DNA of 6,702 nucleotides. It comes from Candidatus Nanohalarchaeota archaeon. Lineage in GTDB: Archaea > EX4484-52 > B79-G9. The position numbers were made by a program, and so were the translations under genes. Position 1 is the stretch's first letter, and every line of letters starts with the position of its first letter. Below the pieces are notes generated by a model. The model had not been told where the DNA came from. It was given only the letters and a program-made list of their open reading frames with translations, and ran no database searches. Positions 1 to 5,617 of this stretch are shown in pieces. The stretch lies in NCBI GenBank assembly GCA_003660865.1, contig QMVA01000077.1, positions 1 through 6,702 on the forward strand, in the 5' to 3' direction.

Positions 1-56
1 AAAAAACTAACCATTGAAAACCAAAAAGCAAATGTGAGTTTTTCTATATCTGACAT
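1..56 (-). CDS. Possible 5' end of a hypothetical gene, cut by the window edge
   Basis: An ATG at 56-54 opens a minus-strand frame that stays open to the window edge, reading MSDIEKLTFAFWFSMVSF. The stretch after residue 7 is hydrophobic and could begin a membrane segment. An AAGGA-like ribosome site lies about nine bases upstream. A 14-codon frame (102-58), with its own GAGGT ten bases upstream, ends one base before this ATG, so the two could be translationally coupled, or the short frame could be chance. Only 18 codons are visible, so no family can be named and the gene itself is uncertain. Confidence 0.3.
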   Translation of the reverse strand, partial: MSDIEKLTFAFWFSMVSF

Positions 57-120
57 TTTAAGAATTCCTTTTGATTTCATAATTCACTTTTGTATTTTCC
101 ATTTAAATAATTACCTCTGT

Positions 121-357
121 TTAGATGCCGCCATGTTGCCAGAGATGATTCTGTACCTTTGATAGAGATAGACCGTCTATATGTTGATGGACAGCACGCG
201 TAATTATCATCGGCTTATGCCACATCCTTTCAAAGTCATCTGGTTCAACAAATTGCTTTTTGCAATTTGTGCACAAATAGCTTTGTTTTGTCGCAACTTT
301 TCGTTTCCTTTTCCCATTCTTGACAACACAATCTGATTTACAAAAGATACATCTCAT
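121..357 (-). pseudogene. Truncated transposase remnant: zinc ribbon plus helix-turn-helix start
   Basis: This 78-residue product starts with a four-cysteine zinc ribbon (CIFC near residues 3-6 and CTNC near 29-32), followed by a KQFVEPDDFERM stretch and a helical LSLSKVQNHLWQ segment. That order is typical of the N-terminal DNA-binding part of archaeal DDE transposases of the InsA/IS6-like type (COG3677-like). The family normally continues through the helix-turn-helix into a DDE catalytic domain of 150 residues or more. Here a TAA follows directly after HGGI, and none of the three frames beyond it gives a recognisable continuation. The frame can be extended to a TTG at 369, but ATG 357 is preferred because GGTGA sits five bases upstream and the family starts just before the first cysteine pair. 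It is probably a decayed insertion-sequence fragment; a stand-alone small zinc-ribbon protein is the alternative. No terminal repeats were found. Confidence 0.6.
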
Positions 358-398
358 ATACCTCACCAAGAAATATTATGGATTAACCTGTACATATA

Positions 399-506
399 TC
401 ATTCCTTTGATAGACAGTATCCTGAAGATGGCTTTGCAAGTATAGTAAGGGGATAATCACTCACTTCAACTTCTGCTTTGAAATCCTCTTTTTTATAATT
501 TGACAT
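399..506 (-). CDS. Small hypothetical protein, 35 residues, downstream of CDC48
   Basis: The product starts MSNYKKEDFKAEVEVSDY and continues PLTILAKPSSGYCLSKE. The ATG at 506 is preceded by GAGGTGATT (about 512-520), one of the strongest ribosome sites in the window. The gene begins 15 bases after the CDC48 stop on the same strand, so the two are probably co-transcribed. I do not recognise a family. The N-terminal half is charged and the second half looks like one or two beta strands, so this may be the surviving start of a longer protein cut by TGA at 399-401. The other two frames beyond the stop close within a few codons and offer no continuation. The transposase remnant lies just downstream, so truncation by an old insertion is possible. 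Confidence 0.5.
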   Translation of the reverse strand: MSNYKKEDFKAEVEVSDYPLTILAKPSSGYCLSKE

Positions 507-521
507 ATCTAATCACCTCAA

Positions 522-2777
522 TTATCCCACATATCCGAATTCATCTGTTTCAGGGCGGAGTTTTGTTTCATCAGCTTTCTTTTTGAAGTTTTCCACGTCT
601 GTTTTCGAGATGCTTGGCTTAACCAGTTTTAGTGCCTCTTCGAAGTGTTTCATTGTTACTTCTTTTGCATTTATATTTTCTCTCAGGGCAAGGAGTGCTG
701 CTTCTTTGCAGAGGCTTTCTATGTCTGCGCCAACGTATCCGTCAGTCTTTTTTACAAGACTACCTATTAGGGTATCTTTTGCGAGAGGCATCTTTTTTGT
801 ATGTACTTTGAGTATCTTTTCGCGCGATTTATCGTCAGGAACAGGGATATAGATATGCCTGTCAAACCGTCCGTGACGCAGGAGCGCAGGGTCAATTACA
901 TCCGGGCGGTTGGTGGCGCCAATTATGACTATCCCTTCAACGCCTTCAAGGCCGTCCATTTCAGAAAGGATCTGGGTTACTACACGGTCTGTCACCCCGG
1001 AGTCAGCGTGTCCTCTTTTTGGGGCAAGGGCATCAATCTCGTCTAAGAAGATTATTGCGGGAGATACCTGTCGCGCTCTTTTGAACATCTCCCTTATATG
1101 TTTTTCGCTTTCGCCTACCCATTTGCTGAACAGTTCAGGACCTTTGATTGCTATGAAGTTTGCTTCGGATTCGTTTGCGACTGCTTTTGCGATAAGTGTT
1201 TTGCCGTTGCCGGGAACACCGTATAGAAGGATTCCTCTGGGGGGTTTGATGCCCATTCTTTTGAATGCCCCTGGATATTTAAGGGGCCATTCGACCATTT
1301 CCTTGAGGTTCTGTTTCACTTCTTCCAGACCGCCTACGTCCTGCCATGAGATTTTCGGTATTTCCACGAGGACTTCGCGCATTGCGGAGGGTTCGACGAA
1401 CCTCAGGGCGTTTTTGAAGTCATCCATGGTCACTACGAGGGATTCAAGTATTTTCAGGTCTATAGTGTCCTCTTTCAGGTTGACGTTCGGCAATATTCGC
1501 CTTAGTGCGGACATTGCTGCTTCTTTGCAGAGGGCGGACAGGTCTGCGCCGACGAAACCATGTGTGGTGTCTGCGATTTTGCTTATTGCAACATCTTTAT
1601 CAAGGGGCATGTTTCTTGTGTGTATCTGGAGAATCTCTTTGCGACCCTGCCTGTCCGGGACACCTATTTCTATTTCTCTATCGAATCTGCCGGGCCTTCT
1701 TAGCGCTGGATCCAGGGAGTTTTCACGGTTGGTCGCTGCCAGGACCATTACCTGACCCCTGCTTTGAAGACCATCCATTGATGCTAACAATTGTGCAACC
1801 ATCCTTCTTTCTACCTCACCCGTAACTTCCTCTCTTTTAGGCGCCAGTGCATCTATCTCATCTATGAATATTATTGTAGGGGCGCTTTCCTCTGCGTTTT
1901 TGAAGAGTTCGCGAATCTTTTTTTCTGATTCACCATACCACTTCGAGGTTACCTCAGGACCGTTTAGGGCTATGAAGTTTACGCCTGCCTCATTTGCAAC
2001 GACTCGTGCAAGGAGTGTTTTTCCTGTTCCGGGCGGACCGAAGAGGAGAATACCTTTAGGGGGCTCTACACCGAGGCGCTCGAATAGCTCAGGATGTCTC
2101 AGTGGAAGTTCTATCATCTCTCTTACTTTTTTTACTTCTTCGCGCAGACCGCCTACGTCTTCATAGGTTATTACCGGGAGTTTTGTCTCTTCTTTGACTT
2201 CCACTGCTTGCGGCAGTACTTCTACCTGCGTCATGTCTGTTATCTTGGTGATAGCTTTAGGAGTTGTGTTGACTACCTGAAATTTTGTTTCGCCAAAGCC
2301 AAGTGAGAACATATCTTCAAAGTCAATCATGTCGCCGAATGGCATTCTCTGTCTTCTTGTAATTGGCGCGATTATGTCTCCTTTTGTGGCTATTCTTCCA
2401 AGTAATGCGCGCTTTACATGCTCCGGGGATACCTGCATAACAACTCCTTTTTCTGCGGGAGCCAGTGTTATTTTTTTTGCTTCCATGATCTGCGCAGGCT
2501 TGATTAGTACTTTTTCACCAATTGAACTGCCTGCATTCCTTCTCATGTATCCGTCCATACGCACGATGTTTAAGGATACGTCTGCAGGATATGGGCGCAA
2601 CGCTATTGCACCAGTCTTTCGCTTGCCTTCGACTTCTACAATATCTCCCTCGCGGAGGTCAAGCTCGTTCATGAGACGTGTGTCAAAGCGCACTATACCT
2701 ATACCTATGTCTGACTGGGCATTGGAGGGGATTTCCCCGACTTTTAACTGAATTTCTTTTTTGGACAATCTTATCAA
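522..2777 (-). CDS. cdc48: CDC48/VAT-type AAA ATPase (archaeal p97 homologue)
   Basis: This cytoplasmic hexameric unfoldase of 751 residues matches the usual archaeal length (about 730-760). In this family ATP hydrolysis threads substrates through the central pore, in archaea probably towards the 20S proteasome. Residues about 5-190 form the N domain (double-psi barrel plus beta barrel). D1 has Walker A GPPGTGKT at 247-254, Walker B FIDEID at 304-309, sensor ATN at 348-350, and arginine fingers R361 and R364 in RRPGRFDR. D2 has Walker A GVPGNGKT at 520-527, Walker B FLDEID at 577-582, ATN at 621-623, and R634/R637 in LLRHGRFDR. In D2 the usual GPPGTGKT and LLRPGRFDR are altered at V521, N524 and H635, though the core consensus is kept. 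The tail ends DEFGYVG, without a strict C-terminal HbYX motif. The start is TTG; TTG at 2768 (codon 4) is an alternative, with a GGTTGAT-like ribosome site just before it, and the first internal ATG would remove part of the N domain. Identity is very sure; the exact start is less so. Confidence 0.96.
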   Translation of the reverse strand: MIRLSKKEIQLKVGEIPSNAQSDIGIGIVRFDTRLMNELDLREGDIVEVEGKRKTGAIALRPYPADVSLNIVRMDGYMRRNAGSSIGEKVLIKPAQIMEAKKITLAPAEKGVVMQVSPEHVKRALLGRIATKGDIIAPITRRQRMPFGDMIDFEDMFSLGFGETKFQVVNTTPKAITKITDMTQVEVLPQAVEVKEETKLPVITYEDVGGLREEVKKVREMIELPLRHPELFERLGVEPPKGILLFGPPGTGKTLLARVVANEAGVNFIALNGPEVTSKWYGESEKKIRELFKNAEESAPTIIFIDEIDALAPKREEVTGEVERRMVAQLLASMDGLQSRGQVMVLAATNRENSLDPALRRPGRFDREIEIGVPDRQGRKEILQIHTRNMPLDKDVAISKIADTTHGFVGADLSALCKEAAMSALRRILPNVNLKEDTIDLKILESLVVTMDDFKNALRFVEPSAMREVLVEIPKISWQDVGGLEEVKQNLKEMVEWPLKYPGAFKRMGIKPPRGILLYGVPGNGKTLIAKAVANESEANFIAIKGPELFSKWVGESEKHIREMFKRARQVSPAIIFLDEIDALAPKRGHADSGVTDRVVTQILSEMDGLEGVEGIVIIGATNRPDVIDPALLRHGRFDRHIYIPVPDDKSREKILKVHTKKMPLAKDTLIGSLVKKTDGYVGADIESLCKEAALLALRENINAKEVTMKHFEEALKLVKPSISKTDVENFKKKADETKLRPETDEFGYVG

Positions 2778-2832
2778 CCCCTGTGTTAATCATTGTGTTT
2801 GCCTGTATGTTTATTATGATTTGTTCTTTTTT

Positions 2833-2861
2833 CTTTATATTATTGTGGTTTGTGTTTATAA
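2833..2861 (-). promoter_or_regulatory. Candidate TATA boxes for CDC48
   Basis: On the minus strand TTATAAAC (2861-2854) and AATATAAAG (2841-2833) are both TATA-like. With archaeal spacing of about 25 bases they would start transcripts near 2831 or 2811, giving leaders of roughly 55 or 35 bases before the TTG start. The sequence does not decide between them. The rest of the 239-bp gap between the divergent genes (2778-3016) is AT-rich and holds no gene I can support. Confidence 0.4.
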
Positions 2862-2939
2862 CTATGACTTGTGCAATGTTTAAAAATGTTTTATTGATGG
2901 TGTGCCGATAAGATTTTGTTCCTGGGTAGGCGTTAACTA

Positions 2940-2957
2940 TAATTATATATATTATAG
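2940..2957 (+). promoter_or_regulatory. Candidate TATA region for the DUF4013 gene
   Basis: A run of alternating A and T (AATTATATATATTATA) lies about 60-77 bases before the ATG at 3017. A start of transcription about 25 bases downstream would leave a leader of roughly 35-40 bases containing the strong ribosome site GGAGGTG at 3004-3010. The exact TATA register within the AT run cannot be fixed. Confidence 0.5.
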
Positions 2958-3016
2958 AATATAAGTATTGATTTGTGTAAAATACATTTTCGTGTGGGAT
3001 TTTGGAGGTGTTGTGA

Positions 3017-3640
3017 ATGACTGATTATGAGACCGCAATTAAAAGACCGGTGCAGGATATTAAAAAACTGGCTATCGGGTGTGTTCTGAATGTTGTTCCT
3101 GTTGTCAATTTCATTGTTACCGGCTATATTCTGAAAGCAGCAAAAAAGACAATGAAGAAAAGGAATGATTTGCCTGAATGGAATGCGTGGGGAGATTTGT
3201 TTATGACAGGACTTCTTGCGATAGGTATTGTTTTGATTTATTCGCTCCCGGGACTGGCTCTTCTTTTTGCGGGCTTTGGTGCGATGGTTTTTGGAGTAAT
3301 TGCAGGCGGAGCATCAGTAAATATGTCTATGGCTCTTGCAGGCGGAACGATTATGATTGCGGTTACGCTTCTGCTTCTGGTCTCTGCGATGTTTGTGGCG
3401 CCAATGGCAGTTATGCACTACATAGATAAAGGCGATTTTTCTGCTGCTTTTGCTATTAAAAGCGTATTTAAAAAGTCAGTTACAGCAGACTATGGTGTCG
3501 CATGGGTTGTGATGCTCATATATGGTAGTGCAATAATGTATATCTCTATGATGGTCCCTTATGTCGGGATTGCAATTGGAGGGTATATTATAGGATTAAC
3601 TGCTGTGACTGTATTTGCGGGAGTCTATTCTAAAAGGTAG
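3017..3640 (+). CDS. DUF4013-family integral membrane protein
   Basis: This polytopic membrane protein of 207 residues has unknown function. After a short charged N-terminus (1-16) the first hydrophobic stretch spans about 17-39, followed by a basic loop (KAAKKTMKKR, 40-49) and the PEWNAWGDLFMTG motif at 53-65, which I recognise as the hallmark of DUF4013 proteins of archaea. Further hydrophobic segments lie at about 64-98 (probably two), 106-132, 160-180 and 183-203, with a polar loop carrying KSVFKKSV at 148-155. GGAGGTG sits seven bases before the ATG, which fixes the start. The gene is divergent from CDC48 and followed by a T-rich terminator, so it may be transcribed alone, although a lipoprotein and a Yip1-family protein follow on the same strand. 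Length and motif order look complete. The family assignment is from memory of the motif; no enzymatic role is suggested. Confidence 0.85.
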   Translation: MTDYETAIKRPVQDIKKLAIGCVLNVVPVVNFIVTGYILKAAKKTMKKRNDLPEWNAWGDLFMTGLLAIGIVLIYSLPGLALLFAGFGAMVFGVIAGGASVNMSMALAGGTIMIAVTLLLLVSAMFVAPMAVMHYIDKGDFSAAFAIKSVFKKSVTADYGVAWVVMLIYGSAIMYISMMVPYVGIAIGGYIIGLTAVTVFAGVYSKR

Positions 3641-3660
3641 ACGGCGTATGATTTTTGCGC

Positions 3661-3674
3661 TTTTTTCTTTTTTT
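3661..3674 (+). terminator. Poly-T intrinsic terminator after the DUF4013 gene
   Basis: TTTTTTCTTTTTTT followed by a further T-rich end lies about 20 bases after the TAG stop. Archaeal intrinsic termination relies mainly on such oligo-T runs in the non-template strand, without a required hairpin. It separates the DUF4013 gene from the next promoter. Confidence 0.6.
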
Positions 3675-3720
3675 ATAGAAATCAGTAAGACAGAGTAAAA
3701 TGCATATACTATATCACCAA

Positions 3721-3730
3721 TAATTATAAA
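3721..3730 (+). promoter_or_regulatory. Candidate TATA box for the lipoprotein-Yip1 pair
   Basis: TAATTATAAA is a good archaeal TATA match. Transcription would start near 3752-3756, about 20 bases before the ATG at 3775. No clear BRE purine pair is visible directly upstream. Confidence 0.4.
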
Positions 3731-3774
3731 ATGTCACGAAGGCACAGGATTGTAGTATGTACTAAAGAATTTTT

Positions 3775-4215
3775 ATGATGGAGGTAAGATACTTTGTTTG
3801 TCTGTTAGTGATTCTATGTGTTGCTTTTACCTGAGGTTGTACACAGAAGCAGGATGCGGGTATCATTCCTGCAAAGTTGGATAAATCATTTCAACTTGAA
3901 GACAATGAGAAAGCAATCATTGAGTCAGAGTCTCTTGAAATTGAACTTATAGGTCGTGTAGACCCAGGGTGTTCCGGCTCTTCTGACTGTATTGAAGAAG
4001 AAAGTGTAATTATTACAGTTAGAGTTTCCAGAGTTGATACCGATTGTCTTGAGGATACAATTGATTTAACGGGTAAAGCAGCATTTAGAGAAGGTATGAT
4101 ATTTGAAACATCTGATGGCATAAGATATTCCATAAAATGTAGGGGTTATGGTGAACGATATCCCGGAACTGAGTATGAGGTAAAACGCGCGACTTTTGTT
4201 GTTTCAAAGATATGA
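3775..4215 (+). CDS. Putative lipoprotein, interrupted by TGA inside its signal peptide (possible pseudogene)
   Basis: From ATG 3775 (or 3778) the frame reads MMEVRYFVCLLVILCVAFT, then TGA at 3832-3834, then GCTQKQDAG, and stays open to 4215. Without the stop this is a classic lipoprotein signal: short N-region, hydrophobic core and a lipobox ending in GC with Cys at 3838-3840. The TGA occupies the -2 lipobox position, where Ser (TCA, one base away) or Ala is usual. Intact, the product would have 146 residues and be anchored outside the membrane. The mature part is acidic and strand-rich, with cysteines in DPGCSGSSDC, DTDC and IKC that could form disulfides; I recognise no family. Initiation is also odd: a perfect GGAGGT (3780-3785) lies just after the ATG codons and no in-frame start follows it at normal spacing. 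Without readthrough, only an unsecreted product from a late start such as TTG 3877 is possible. The gene ends 15 bases before the Yip1 gene and probably shares its transcript. A sequencing error is possible. Confidence 0.6.
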
Positions 4216-4230
4216 TCTGATGGTGATAAT

Positions 4231-4812
4231 ATGGCATTTATAGACGAATGGTATAAGACGGCGAAAGAAGTTATATTGCGACCGATGGAGTTCTTTAAAA
4301 CAATGCCGACTACAGGCGGATTTGGAGAGCCATTGAAGTTTGCGTTGATTAACATAGTTATCACGCTGATATTGACGGCTGTAATTCTTACTGAAATACC
4401 TAATACTATTCCTGGATTACAGCTAAAAAAGTGGACTGCAATTTATGGAGCAGAAACAGCAGGGATTACATGGACGTTAATGACATTGATATCAGGTATT
4501 ATCTACATCTTCATATTATCCGGAATTTATCATCTGCTTTTAAAATTATTTGGTGCAAAAGAGCGCTATGAAGCTACATTCCGGGTTGTTGCTTATATTA
4601 CTGTATTCAATATATTTTCGACAATATCTCTTATCGAGATGACTGCCGCAAAGATTGTCAGTTTTTTGATAACACTTTATGTGCTATACTTAATGGTACT
4701 TGGGTTCAGAGATGCGCATAAGATATCTTCTCTGCGCGCAGCAATAGTCGTGTTGTTGCCAATTATTATAATCATGACATTGATTATTATTTGGGCAATT
4801 TTGTATATATGA
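4231..4812 (+). CDS. Yip1-family membrane protein
   Basis: The product is a 193-residue polytopic membrane protein. The N-terminus runs FIDEWYKTAKEVILRPMEFF, with the proline-plus-EFF pattern typical of prokaryotic Yip1-domain proteins (PF04893). Hydrophobic segments follow at about 36-55, 78-105, 118-135, 141-158 and 168-192, giving the five-helix layout of the family. The loop motif YEATFRVVAY at 113-122 is another family signature. Eukaryotic Yip1 proteins act in membrane traffic; the role in archaea is unknown. GGTGAT six bases before the ATG fixes the start. The gene begins 15 bases after the lipoprotein stop, so the two form a likely operon and may work together at the membrane. It appears complete and ends in TGA, within a short palindrome. 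Confidence 0.82.
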   Translation: MAFIDEWYKTAKEVILRPMEFFKTMPTTGGFGEPLKFALINIVITLILTAVILTEIPNTIPGLQLKKWTAIYGAETAGITWTLMTLISGIIYIFILSGIYHLLLKLFGAKERYEATFRVVAYITVFNIFSTISLIEMTAAKIVSFLITLYVLYLMVLGFRDAHKISSLRAAIVVLLPIIIIMTLIIIWAILYI

Positions 4813-4825
4813 ACTTGGCAAGTTC
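4811..4825. repeat. Perfect 15-bp palindrome at the 3' end of the Yip1 gene
   Basis: GAACTTG-G-CAAGTTC has two 7-base arms around one base and overlaps the last two bases of the Yip1 stop codon. As RNA it would make a 6-bp stem with a GGC loop. No T-run follows, so it is not a clear terminator. It could be a 3'-end stabilising hairpin or a protein site; chance is possible. Confidence 0.4.
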
Positions 4826-4896
4826 TATGGCTCAGTTAGATTCTAATCTTTTACCCGTACAGGCAAAAGTAATAGCTGCGCTGTTAAGGACATAAA

Positions 4897-5487
4897 CTAT
4901 AACCTCATCTTCTCTGCCAGAACGCTGAATGCCAAGGGTGCGTCATGCTCACTTATCACAAGGAATGTATCTTCACGGCAATCCATTATATGCTGGATAT
5001 TTATATTTTCAGATGCCAGGGATGAAAAGAGAAATGATGCGATCCCGGGTATTGCTTCAATATCAATGGGGCTTGTAATACAGATTATGCTTAAACCATG
5101 TTTGATATCAAGTGCATTGTTTTGTAATTTTTCTGCTTTTTCTTCTGGAAGAACATAGATGTATCCGCTCGGGGTTTTGGATATTGCAATTGGCTCTGCA
5201 ATTTTTAAGTCATTAGCACAGTGGATTAGAGATACTTTATTTTTGATATTAAATGTGGATTTGTTCAGGAGCAGGATTACTTCTTTTTCCTGCTTCTCGC
5301 GGTTTTTTATCAGCTTTATTTGTGAGCGCATTAGCGCCGCCTTAACTGCGTCAAAGTGTGCGCTGTCTGTTTCGCCTGCGATCTTTCTCGCAAGTGCGCT
5401 GAAGTTCACTATGCCCTGCTCTATTGCTTCCTGCACATACGGTTTTTTCTTTATGTAAATCCAGACCTGCTCTGCTATTGTTGGCAT
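4897..5487 (-). CDS. ACT-domain protein, possible amino-acid-responsive regulator
   Basis: The product has 196 residues. The C-terminal part (about 131-196) looks like an ACT domain of the aspartokinase type: a strand LSIICIT, then PGIASFLFSSLASENINIQ (helix and strand), TFLVISEHD (strand) and a final helix PLAFSVLAEKM. ACT domains bind amino acids and control enzymes or transcription factors. The N-terminal part is helical, with NFSALARKI at 28-36 resembling part of a DNA-binding helix-turn-helix, though this is weak. The middle (about 70-125) may be a second, degenerate ACT-like unit. No kinase or other catalytic domain is present. The frame can start at GTG 5496, but ATG 5487 is preferred because GGTGA lies five bases before it. 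The gene is divergent from a carbamoyltransferase, and its leader carries an inverted repeat, which fits an amino-acid-sensing, possibly self-regulating protein. The ACT call is fairly sure; regulation is inference. Confidence 0.75.
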   Translation of the reverse strand: MPTIAEQVWIYIKKKPYVQEAIEQGIVNFSALARKIAGETDSAHFDAVKAALMRSQIKLIKNREKQEKEVILLLNKSTFNIKNKVSLIHCANDLKIAEPIAISKTPSGYIYVLPEEKAEKLQNNALDIKHGLSIICITSPIDIEAIPGIASFLFSSLASENINIQHIMDCREDTFLVISEHDAPLAFSVLAEKMRL

Positions 5488-5507
5488 TCTTTTCACCTTC
5501 TGTTTGA

Positions 5508-5525
5508 TTGTCCTGAATGGGACAA
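5508..5525. promoter_or_regulatory. Inverted repeat, candidate operator near the ACT gene transcription start
   Basis: TTGTCC-TGAATG-GGACAA has perfect 6-base arms and a 6-base spacer. It lies about 20 bases before the ACT gene ATG, around where transcription would start if the minus-strand TATA near 5540-5547 is used. Position and symmetry fit a repressor site for a dimeric protein. Confidence 0.45.
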
Positions 5526-5526
5526 A

Positions 5527-5545
5527 TATACTCTGTTTTAGTATA
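5527..5545. promoter_or_regulatory. Second inverted repeat overlapping the minus-strand TATA box
   Basis: TATACT-CTGTTTT-AGTATA has perfect 6-base arms and a 7-base spacer, one base from the first repeat. Its right arm overlaps TTTATACT, the best TATA candidate for the ACT gene. Part of the symmetry may simply reflect AT-rich promoter sequence, so it is less convincing than its neighbour. Confidence 0.35.
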
Positions 5546-5559
5546 AATGTATCTAAAAG

Positions 5560-5567
5560 TTTATATG
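5560..5567 (+). promoter_or_regulatory. Candidate TATA box for the carbamoyltransferase gene
   Basis: TTTATATG, preceded by AAAAG, lies about 50 bases before the ATG at 5618. Transcription would start near 5590 and leave a leader of about 28 bases containing GGTGAT at 5609-5614. Confidence 0.5.
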
Positions 5568-5617
5568 TTTAACCTGCGATATGAAATGGTTAGCAGTACA
5601 CACAAAATGGTGATTAT

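Noticed and set aside
522..545. A proteasome-docking HbYX motif at the CDC48 C-terminus
   Set aside because: The protein ends GYVG, placing the tyrosine third from the end; the motif needs it second from the end.
910..1755. A 281-codon plus-strand open frame opposite the CDC48 gene, and several shorter ones there
   Set aside because: They lie entirely antisense to a certain gene, have no family motifs and arise from the codon pattern of the opposite strand.
4827..4895. A 22-codon plus-strand frame starting MAQLDSNLLPVQ between the Yip1 and ACT genes
   Set aside because: No ribosome site precedes its ATG and it is short enough to be chance, although its composition is protein-like.
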